Shown here one piece after another: positions 5,658 to 11,356 of a stretch of DNA of 11,356 nucleotides (position 1 is its first letter; each line of letters begins with the position of its first letter). The position numbers and the translations under genes are program-made. Below the pieces are notes generated by a model that saw nothing but the letters and a program-made list of their open reading frames with translations, was not told where the DNA came from and searched no databases. Source of the stretch: an uncultured bacterium (GTDB taxonomy: Bacteria; UBP6; UBA1177; JAKLFG01); NCBI GenBank assembly GCA_938048925.1, contig CALITV010000107.1, forward strand, positions 1-11,356, in the 5' to 3' direction.

Positions 5658-5789
5658 ATGACAGGATTCGATTGTCTATTGTTCACCGTGACGGGCGTAC
5701 TGTTGGTGTACGAGTTCATCGAACTTCTCCGGGGGCGGCACAACCTTTTCTCGAAGATGGCTTCATGGATGCGCGAAAAGAGAAAATAA
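5658..5789 (+). CDS. Predicted 43-aa single-pass membrane miniprotein
   Basis: A short open frame starts with ATG five bases after a full GGAGG (5648-5652), the best ribosome site in this operon. The product begins MTGFDCLLFTVTGVLLVYEF. Residues 6-18 are hydrophobic, extending to about 24 if a few charged or polar residues are allowed. The tail, RGRH then MREKRK, is strongly basic, as expected for a one-helix protein with its C-terminus in the cytoplasm. It ends 8 nt before the ATG of the next gene and overlaps the upstream in-frame ATGs of that gene. I do not recognise it. Leading-peptide or translation-coupling roles are possible alternatives. The frame and SD are seen; expression is inferred. 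Confidence 0.5.
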   Translation: MTGFDCLLFTVTGVLLVYEFIELLRGRHNLFSKMASWMREKRK

Positions 5790-5797
5790 CGGAAAGA

Positions 5798-6178
5798 ATG
5801 CCCAATATAACCGACATGCGGCTTCCGCTGGTCATCGGGCTCGACAAGTGGACGCTCGAGTCACTCGTACCGAGGCCGTTTCTCTGGCTTGCCGAGCCAT
5901 TCGAGGGGACACAGGCTGCTGGATTCGTCAAGCCGGGAACGCGGCTCAAGGAGGATTTTCCCCTTTTGCTCCTTGCCGCGCTCGACGACGCGCCGCTGCG
6001 CGACGAGATTTTTTTTCTTCGCCGGATTGTTCTGCACGCGACGGAGTGGCACCGTCACGCGGCGCTTGCGGCGACACGGGCGAGCGATATCATCCTTGTG
6101 AAGGGAGGGCAAGCCGATGTCGTGAAGAGCAACTGGCGCATGATGCCGTTTGTGTCTCACGAAGAGGAGTCCCAGTGA
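5798..6178 (+). CDS. Uncharacterised 126-aa soluble protein
   Basis: I do not recognise this protein. It has no signal peptide or clear membrane helix. Notable parts are LVIGLDKWTLESLVPRPFLW (11-30), a leucine-rich FPLLLLAALDD segment (54-64) and a helix with HATEWHRHAAL (80-90). A conserved-looking DIILVKGGQADVVKSNWR stretch (97-114) follows. The start is uncertain: ATG 5798 with a modest GGA four bases upstream is preferred because the miniprotein frame ends at 5789. ATGs at 5765 and 5672 lie in the same frame. Its TGA shares an A with the maf start, so it is translationally coupled to maf and surely part of the same operon. That gives no firm clue to function. Confidence 0.75.
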   Translation: MPNITDMRLPLVIGLDKWTLESLVPRPFLWLAEPFEGTQAAGFVKPGTRLKEDFPLLLLAALDDAPLRDEIFFLRRIVLHATEWHRHAALAATRASDIILVKGGQADVVKSNWRMMPFVSHEEESQ

Positions 6179-6756
6179 TGCTCGTTCTTGCCAGTGCGAG
6201 TCCCCGCAGACGCGAAATGCTCGAGATGTTTCCGTTCGACATAGAAGTGACCGTTCCTGAGATAGAGGAACATCTTGTCCCGGGAGAATCCTCTGTCGAA
6301 ACGGCAGAGCGCCTTGCTTGTGAAAAAATGAGAGAGGTCGTGCGCCGACGCGGCGATGCCTTCCCGGTGCTCGCCGCCGACACGATCGTCGTCGTCAGGA
6401 AAGAAATGCTTGGCAAGCCGCGTGATGCGCGTGATGCGGAATATATGTTGCGGCTTCTTTCGGGAACGGTGCATCAGGTCATTACCGGCGTGGCGATCGG
6501 CTGGAAAGGTGCGGAGAGGGTTTTTTCGGTTTCGAGCGATGTGGTGTTTCGCTCTCTTTCCGAGAAAGAGATTGCCGATTACATCGCGTCGGGCGAGCCG
6601 ATGGACAAAGCGGGCGCCTATGCGGTGCAAGGGCTCGGCGGCGCTTTCGTCAGCAGGGTGCATGGTTCGGTGTCGAATGTGATCGGCTTACCGCTTGCCG
6701 AGGTGACGATGGCGCTTCAGGAAATGGGGTTTCTCGATGGGATGACGCAGCGATGA
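6178..6756 (+). CDS. maf: Maf-family nucleoside triphosphate pyrophosphatase (YhdE-like)
   Basis: The 192-aa length is normal for Maf. These cytoplasmic house-cleaning enzymes hydrolyse non-canonical or excess nucleotides such as dTTP, UTP and modified forms to the monophosphate and pyrophosphate. The N-terminal signature LASASPRRREML is at 4-15, and the metal/catalytic aspartate is in AADTIVV (D68). GKPRDARDAEYMLRLLSG is at 79-96 and the C-terminal AYAVQGLGGAFV....G....VIGLPL is at 148-173. The QG and GLPL pattern is that of the YhdE (dTTP/UTP) branch, not YceF, although I assign the branch by eye. The start overlaps the preceding TGA by one base, and the stop overlaps alr by ATGA, so translation is coupled on both sides. 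Confidence 0.95.
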   Translation: MLVLASASPRRREMLEMFPFDIEVTVPEIEEHLVPGESSVETAERLACEKMREVVRRRGDAFPVLAADTIVVVRKEMLGKPRDARDAEYMLRLLSGTVHQVITGVAIGWKGAERVFSVSSDVVFRSLSEKEIADYIASGEPMDKAGAYAVQGLGGAFVSRVHGSVSNVIGLPLAEVTMALQEMGFLDGMTQR

Positions 6757-7916
6757 AAGAAGAGAGAGTACTCCACACTTGGATTGAACTTTCACGGAGC
6801 GCATACGCCTCAAATATCGCTTTCTTTCGGCGATGCCTCGGCGAGCGGGTGCGTCTCGCGGTAGTCGTGAAGGCGAACGCCTACGGCCACGGTTTGCTCG
6901 AAATCGCGCGGTTGGCGCACGAGAACGGTGTGAATATGTTCTGCGTTCACACTATCGAAGAGACGGCGGCGCTTCGCCGTGCCGGCTTCCATGAGCCGAT
7001 ACTTCTCCTTGGGCCGGTTCCCTGCGATCGTGCGGAAGAGGTTGTTCAATTCGAAGATGTAGCGAGTATCGCCTATGATGTCGAACATGTCGCAGCGCTT
7101 GCGCAAGCGGCGCAGACGAGCGGGCGCACGGTGGACATTCACCTCAAGGTGGAGACGGGGACCAATCGGCAGGGAATACTGCCGGACCGGCTCGAAATGG
7201 TGCTTCCTTTTTTTAGGCAACCGTCGAACCTTCGCCTCGCGGCGGTGTACAGCCACTTTGCCAATATAGAGGATACGACTGACCATACGTATGCGCTGTC
7301 CCAGTTGGCGCGTTTTCGCGAGATGTGCGACATGATCAATGCCGCCGGCTTCCACGGCTTCGAACGCCATATCGCCTCTTCTGCCGCCGCCATTCTATTT
7401 CCCGAGACGCATTTCGATATGGTGCGGATCGGTCTTGGTCAATACGGATTGTGGCCCTCGAAAGAGACTTTTCTTTCCTATCGCACCGCTTACGGCGACG
7501 GTTCCGAGCACCTGCTCCATCCGGTTCTTGCGTGGAAAGCGCGCATTTCGCAGATAAAGGAGATACCGGCCGGTTCTTTCATTGGCTATGGCTGTACCTA
7601 CCAAACGACGAGACGGAGTCGTATCGCCATTTTGCCGATCGGTTACTCCGACGGTTACGATCGAAAACTCTCGAACAACGGTTATGTGCTTGTCAGAGGA
7701 CACCGCGCGCCGGTTCGCGGCCGTGTGGCGATGAACCTGACCGCAATTGATGTGACCGATGTCCCGGATGTGTGTCTCGAAGAGGAGGTGACGCTCATCG
7801 GCTCTTCGGGAAAACAGGAGATAACGGCCGATCATCTTGCTTCGTTCGTCGGCACAATCAACTATGAGATCGTCACGCGTATTGCGCCGCATGTGCCGCG
7901 CATCATAACGGAGTAG
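6753..7916 (+). CDS. alr: Alanine racemase (PLP-dependent)
   Basis: This 387-aa enzyme makes D-alanine for peptidoglycan from L-alanine. The PLP-binding lysine is K40 in VVVKANAYGHG. LKVETGTNRQG (131-141) holds the lysine that is carbamylated in relatives (K132) and the arginine that contacts PLP (R139). The second catalytic base, the Tyr of the C-terminal domain, is Y279 in IGYGCTY. PIGYSDGYDR is at 295-304. The common CMD after GRV is AMN here (326-328), with Asn for Asp. Length and both catalytic residues support an active enzyme. The start shares ATGA with the maf stop, and apbE begins 3 nt after the stop, so the genes form one operon. D-alanine made here would feed a D-Ala-D-Ala ligase and then the PBP2/RodA machinery encoded nearby. 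Confidence 0.96.
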   Translation: MKEERVLHTWIELSRSAYASNIAFFRRCLGERVRLAVVVKANAYGHGLLEIARLAHENGVNMFCVHTIEETAALRRAGFHEPILLLGPVPCDRAEEVVQFEDVASIAYDVEHVAALAQAAQTSGRTVDIHLKVETGTNRQGILPDRLEMVLPFFRQPSNLRLAAVYSHFANIEDTTDHTYALSQLARFREMCDMINAAGFHGFERHIASSAAAILFPETHFDMVRIGLGQYGLWPSKETFLSYRTAYGDGSEHLLHPVLAWKARISQIKEIPAGSFIGYGCTYQTTRRSRIAILPIGYSDGYDRKLSNNGYVLVRGHRAPVRGRVAMNLTAIDVTDVPDVCLEEEVTLIGSSGKQEITADHLASFVGTINYEIVTRIAPHVPRIITE

Positions 7917-7919
7917 GCG

Positions 7920-8879
7920 GTGAGAAGTATGGGCACGGGATTCCTTGTGCTCCTCTTTTTTCTGTGTTCCTGCACCGAAAAGCCGCTCAATACCTTTTCG
8001 TTCCGAGGGCTTGGCGGTGATTTGAGCGTCACCTATGTCGGTCCGCGTAACGAGGAGGTCGAGAGAACGATCGTCACGATGGTGACTGAGATCTCGACGG
8101 TGCTCAACTACTATGACGCCGGAAGTCTCGTCACGAAGATCAATAGTGAGGCGCATGCGAGACCGATTCCGGTGCCCCCGTGGTTTTGTCGTCTCCTCGA
8201 TCGCGCAGTGAGCATAACCCGCGAGACCGAGGGAAAATTCGATATCACCTACAAGAGCGAGGGATTCCTCTGGGACATCCACCGTAACGAGGTCCCGGAT
8301 CCGGCCGAGGTGCGCCGGTATCTACCGCTGATTGGCGTGGAGAACATCATGGTGGATTGTGCGGCGAACACCGTTGCCTTCAAGAAAGAAGGTGTGCGGC
8401 TCGATTTCGGCGGGATCGCCGCCGGCTATGCCGCCGACGAAACCCGTCGTCTGTTGGAACAGGCAGGTATCCATCATTTCCTCGTCAACTACACTGGTGA
8501 AATCGTTGCCTGCGGCACGAAGCAGGGGCGACCGTGGAGAATCGGCATCCGCGATCCGTTCCTGAAAGCGAACCTTCTCAAGACGCTCGCGGTGCCGGTG
8601 GAAGGATGCTTGAACATCTCTACATCCGGTGATTATGAGCGTTACCTTGAAAAAGATGGCAAGCGCTATTCGCATATCATCGACCCCGCTACCGGCCTGC
8701 CGGTCGAAGGAGCGCACTCGGTCACTGTTACGGCTCCCGACTGTACGACCGCCGACGCCCTTGCCACCGCCCTGTCGGTCGGCTGGCGCGATAACGGCTA
8801 TATCCGGCGCATGAAGGAGAGATTCCTCCTTCAGGTCTACATGGTCACAGGAAGCGCGCGTGAGGTCACGGCGTTCTAG
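7920..8879 (+). CDS. apbE: ApbE-family FMN:protein transferase, predicted lipoprotein
   Basis: This 319-aa protein resembles ApbE/Ftp, which uses FAD to attach FMN to Ser/Thr of exported proteins such as RnfG or NqrC. A GTG start at 7920, six bases after GGAG, gives an n-region with Arg followed by a hydrophobic stretch. The lipobox LCSC ends at C18, so membrane anchoring outside the cytoplasm is likely. ATG 7929 is the alternative start but loses the Arg. Family motifs are FDITY (107-111), DFGGIAAGYAADE (162-174), STSGDYERY (234-242), HIIDPATGLPV (252-262) and the metal-binding TTADALATAL (276-285). Two changes stand out: GGIAKGYA of the family reads GGIAAGYA, and NAGGDI reads NYTGEI (190-195). 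No flavinylated substrate gene is in the window. The gene is last in the operon and converges with rodA. Confidence 0.9.
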   Translation: MRSMGTGFLVLLFFLCSCTEKPLNTFSFRGLGGDLSVTYVGPRNEEVERTIVTMVTEISTVLNYYDAGSLVTKINSEAHARPIPVPPWFCRLLDRAVSITRETEGKFDITYKSEGFLWDIHRNEVPDPAEVRRYLPLIGVENIMVDCAANTVAFKKEGVRLDFGGIAAGYAADETRRLLEQAGIHHFLVNYTGEIVACGTKQGRPWRIGIRDPFLKANLLKTLAVPVEGCLNISTSGDYERYLEKDGKRYSHIIDPATGLPVEGAHSVTVTAPDCTTADALATALSVGWRDNGYIRRMKERFLLQVYMVTGSAREVTAF

Positions 8880-8885
8880 CCGGCG

Positions 8886-8899
8886 TATCGTTAACGATA
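8886..8899. repeat. 14-bp perfect palindrome across the rodA stop codon
   Basis: TATCGTTAACGATA equals its own reverse complement and lies where apbE and rodA converge, covering the rodA TAA. It could fold only as a 5-bp stem with a TTAA loop and has no T-run on either strand, so it is not a typical terminator. It may be chance. Confidence 0.35.
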
Positions 8900-9982
8900 T
8901 CTGCTATGGATGCTGAAATTATGGACAAGGCCGAGCAGGATAGCGTGCGCGACGAGAGCCGATCCTCCGTAAGAGAAGAAGGGGAGCGGAATGCCGACAA
9001 CCGGCAACATACCGGAAACCATCCCGATATTGATGACGACCTCCAGCCACACGAGAGAAGCAGTTCCCATCGTGACCAGCGCCATATACTTGTCGGACAC
9101 TTGCGGGATAATCCCGAGAATGCGGTAGAGAAGCAGAAAATATAGGAGGAGGAGAAAAAGACTTCCGGTAAGGCCGAACTCCTCTGCATACACCGAAAAA
9201 ACAAAATCGGTGTGATGTTCGGGAATGAACCGGAGAATGTTCTGGGTGCCGGCGCGGTACCCCTTCCCGCTGAGGCGTCCCGCCCCGACCGCGATGACCG
9301 ACTGAGTCGTTTGATAGCGGTCGGCTCGCGTCATTTCGGGGTTGTCGCTCCACAGCATGGTCGCTACGGCGATGATGCGTCGTTTCTGGTAGTCGGCAAG
9401 GACGAACTGCCACAGGACCGGCGCGCTGATGACAGCGATGACCACGAGGGCTATAAGCCGTCTGCGGTGTATCTTTGTCGAAAAGATGACGATGAACGAG
9501 ACCGCGCCGAGCAGAAGGGTCGTGCCGAGATCCGGTTCGGCATACACGAGAAGAAGCGTGAGGGCGACCGCCACCGCTTCGGGGAGAATATCGCGCAGTT
9601 TGTAGCCGTCTTGCAAGGTCGGTTTCTGGTTAAGACGATAGGCGATGAAAAGAATGAGGGACACCTTGGCAAGTTCGGAAGGTTGAAAGTTCATGAAGCC
9701 GAGATCGAGCCAACGGTATGACCCGCCGGCCTTCTTGCCGATGACGAGTACGAGGAGTAGCAGAATGAGCGTTGCGAAGAAGAGCGGTATCGAGAAATTC
9801 TCCCAGAAACGATGCGGACGATAGGTTACTACGAGAAAGACGGCGACGGCGATGAGCGTCCAGATGATTTGTCCGTAGAACTTTCCCGGATTGTAGGAAA
9901 GGGCACTCGAGAGGGTGATGAGACCGAGGCCGAGAATGCCGAGAAGGGGCAAGATGAAGGTGAGGTCGAAACGCCGATTCAT
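8891..9982 (-). CDS. rodA: RodA, SEDS-family peptidoglycan glycosyltransferase
   Basis: This 363-aa polytopic membrane protein polymerises lipid II into glycan strands in the elongasome, in complex with PBP2. Family motifs are GSYRWLDLGFMNFQPSELAK (87-106), AEPDLGT (148-154) and QSVIAVGAGRLSGKG (227-241). PEHHTDFVFSVYAEEFGL (254-271) follows, with the catalytic aspartate expected to be D259. The C-terminal GMLPVVGIPLPFFSYGGS is at 324-341. About ten hydrophobic segments are visible, as the family requires. The length and adjacency to PBP2, with an ATGA overlap, distinguish it from the paralogues FtsW and SpoVE. Nothing appears broken. Confidence 0.96.
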   Translation of the reverse strand: MNRRFDLTFILPLLGILGLGLITLSSALSYNPGKFYGQIIWTLIAVAVFLVVTYRPHRFWENFSIPLFFATLILLLLVLVIGKKAGGSYRWLDLGFMNFQPSELAKVSLILFIAYRLNQKPTLQDGYKLRDILPEAVAVALTLLLVYAEPDLGTTLLLGAVSFIVIFSTKIHRRRLIALVVIAVISAPVLWQFVLADYQKRRIIAVATMLWSDNPEMTRADRYQTTQSVIAVGAGRLSGKGYRAGTQNILRFIPEHHTDFVFSVYAEEFGLTGSLFLLLLYFLLLYRILGIIPQVSDKYMALVTMGTASLVWLEVVINIGMVSGMLPVVGIPLPFFSYGGSALVAHAILLGLVHNFSIHSRYR

Positions 9983-11356
9983 TCTTCAATCCTTCCGCGG
10001 TAGTGATATGCCTTGAGAAGGCGGTAGGCGATGGGGGCGGCGATCTCTCCGCCGCGTGCGCCGCTTTGGACAACCGTCACGACGACGATTTGAGGGTGTT
10101 TGTAAGGAAAAACGGCGACAAACAAGGCGTCATCCGTCGTCATCGCGTAGCGGTCTTCGTCGAGCACATCTATCCGCTTGCGTTCTTCTTTCGAGATGAC
10201 TTGGCTGGTGCCGGTCTTTCCCGCGGCATCAGGAATAGTGTGATCGGCATAGACGAACGCGGTACCCCCGGCCTCGTTGGTGACGCCCCAGAGGGCGCGA
10301 AGGATTTCGCGGCGATTCTTCTCGGAGATGTCGAGGATGCGCAGGGTCTCCGGCTCTACGGCCATCCTCGTTTCCTTATTGGTTACCACCGCCGTTACGA
10401 GGTGTGGCCTTACGATGCGTCCACCGTTTGCCAGCGCCGCATACACAACGGCGAGTTGGAGTGGCGTCATACGCACATCTCCCTGCCCGATAGCGAGGTT
10501 CATCGTATAGCCGAGGTTGATCCGTTGTCCCGGATGATTGTGAGCGAACCACTCTACGGTGGGAAGAATGCCATCCTCTTCGGCGGGCAGGTCTATGCCG
10601 GTTTGCCTCCCTACATTGAAAAGATGCGCAAATTCGGTGAGCCGGTGATGGCCGAGCCGTTGGGAAAGATAGTAGAAATAAATGTCGCACGATTCCTTGA
10701 GACCGCGGTAGAGCGCCGTATATCCGTGTCCCCACTTGTCCCAGCAACATTTTGTTTCGTTTTCGAACAGGAGGCATCCCGTGCAAAGGAAAGAGGTCTG
10801 TGGCGATATCACCCGATACTCGAGACCGGCGAGCGCAGGGATGACCTTGAATGTGGACCCCGGGAAAAAAGAGTCCTGTACCGCCTTGTTGCTGAGCGGG
10901 CGAAGCGCACTTCCGGAGTATTCGAGCCATATGCTGGTAGGTATCCGCCGACGCGCGAGGATGTTGGGGTCGTAACTGGGGCTCGAGTGCAGCGCCAGTA
11001 TCGTTCCGGTATGGATGTCCATGACGACGGCGGCACCGGGGCGATCACCGAAGGCAGCGGCGGCCTCTTCCTGTAGATAGGAAAGAATACCGGTCTCGAC
11101 AGTGCTTCCTTTCTGCGCCGGAACGGGCGGCGGCACATCTCCCGTCGGGACATGCGAGGTTTCGATGCGGCGCCCGATATAGTCTATGACATGCCACATC
11201 TCTCCGTATGTCCCATGCAGTTTCTGTTCCATCGACCGCTCGAGCCCCGCCTTGCCGACAAAACTTTCCGATTCGTATTCCGGAAAGCGCGCCCTGTCTT
11301 CGCGTCCTATACGGGAAACATAGCCGGTGATATGTGCGGCAACCGTGCCGCGCGGA
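9979..11356 (-). CDS. mrdA: Penicillin-binding protein 2, elongasome transpeptidase, 5' end cut off
   Basis: The last 458 residues are visible; the N-terminal membrane anchor and part of the pedestal lie beyond the right edge. PBP2 cross-links peptidoglycan stems during rod elongation and activates RodA. In the visible fragment RGTVAAHITGYVSRIG is at about 2-17 and the MrdA-typical FVGKAGLERSMEQKLHG at about 32-48. The serine active site STFK is at 167-170, SCD at 222-224 in the SxN position, and KTGTSQV at 380-386. Length and motif order fit class B PBPs of the MrdA type and not FtsI. A cysteine-rich segment before SCD, with CTGC, CC and KWGHG, matches the zinc-binding region known in Acinetobacter PBP2. 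The stop overlaps the rodA start by ATGA. An ATG at 11232 is internal and not the true start. Confidence 0.96.
   Translation of the reverse strand, partial: PRGTVAAHITGYVSRIGREDRARFPEYESESFVGKAGLERSMEQKLHGTYGEMWHVIDYIGRRIETSHVPTGDVPPPVPAQKGSTVETGILSYLQEEAAAAFGDRPGAAVVMDIHTGTILALHSSPSYDPNILARRRIPTSIWLEYSGSALRPLSNKAVQDSFFPGSTFKVIPALAGLEYRVISPQTSFLCTGCLLFENETKCCWDKWGHGYTALYRGLKESCDIYFYYLSQRLGHHRLTEFAHLFNVGRQTGIDLPAEEDGILPTVEWFAHNHPGQRINLGYTMNLAIGQGDVRMTPLQLAVVYAALANGGRIVRPHLVTAVVTNKETRMAVEPETLRILDISEKNRREILRALWGVTNEAGGTAFVYADHTIPDAAGKTGTSQVISKEERKRIDVLDEDRYAMTTDDALFVAVFPYKHPQIVVVTVVQSGARGGEIAAPIAYRLLKAYHYRGRIEE

Noticed and set aside
5522..5743. Extended N-terminus for the CorA protein (74 more residues)
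   Set aside because: The extension runs through the promoter region with its hairpin and overlaps the divergent miniprotein start. GGAGG directly precedes the internal ATG at 5521, where the MgtE_N-like domain begins.
7395..8282. 295-aa minus-strand open frame over alr and apbE
   Set aside because: It spans the junction of two solid plus-strand genes and has no motif or ribosome site.
11230..11232. Start codon of the PBP2 gene at 11232
   Set aside because: The frame stays open to the window edge, and the upstream residues carry typical PBP2 sequence (VAAHITGYVSRIG, FVGKAGLERS), so this ATG is internal.
1..11356. Mobile elements, CRISPR arrays, tRNA or rRNA genes
   Set aside because: I read both strands for tandem spaced repeats, transposase motifs, terminal repeats and tRNA-like clover leaves and saw none.

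Overview
The window is ordinary bacterial chromosome, tightly packed and read on both strands. It has ATGA stop/start overlaps, Shine-Dalgarno (SD) sites and moderately GC-rich coding DNA between AT-rich gaps. An outer-membrane-type (diderm), rod-forming bacterium is the best guess. This rests on an elongasome pair (PBP2 and RodA), an RseP-type intramembrane protease and a lipoprotein ApbE. I cannot name the phylum from the sequence. No rRNA, tRNA, CRISPR, phage or insertion sequence is visible.

Layout. (1) 1-460, minus: the first 153 residues of an RseP-type site-2 protease, cut by the window edge. (2) 539-3781, minus: a three-gene cassette in transcription order kamA-like lysine 2,3-aminomutase, ATP-grasp ligase A and ATP-grasp ligase B. 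The first two genes are 10 nt apart and the last two share an ATGA overlap. rseP follows 78 nt later and may have its own promoter. (3) 3782-4144: a 363-nt AT-rich non-coding stretch dense in inverted repeats, including a palindrome cluster. It is the likely control region of the cassette. (4) 4145-5521, minus: a CorA-type divalent cation channel with an MgtE_N-like domain fused to its N-terminus. (5) 5522-5657: a divergent promoter region with a hairpin. (6) 5658-8879, plus: a probable operon of a 43-aa membrane miniprotein, a 126-aa unknown, maf, alr and apbE. (7) 8891-11356, minus: rodA and the 5'-truncated mrdA (PBP2), overlapping by ATGA and converging on apbE with 11 nt between.

How the genes fit together. 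Alanine racemase supplies D-alanine for peptidoglycan. PBP2 and RodA polymerise and cross-link lateral-wall peptidoglycan. Maf is a house-cleaning nucleotide pyrophosphatase, ApbE attaches FMN to exported proteins, and RseP cuts membrane-bound regulators.

The least explained part, and the best candidate for an undescribed system, is the kamA/ligase/ligase cassette. The mutase keeps the residues expected for lysine as substrate. Both ligases have the D-Ala-D-Ala-ligase-like ATP-grasp layout but lack its usual N-terminal motif, and their acceptor ends differ from each other. No beta-lysine acetyltransferase (AblB) lies in the window. A pathway that makes a beta-amino acid and joins it by ATP-dependent amide bonds to other amino acids or a peptide is a reasonable hypothesis, not a demonstrated one.
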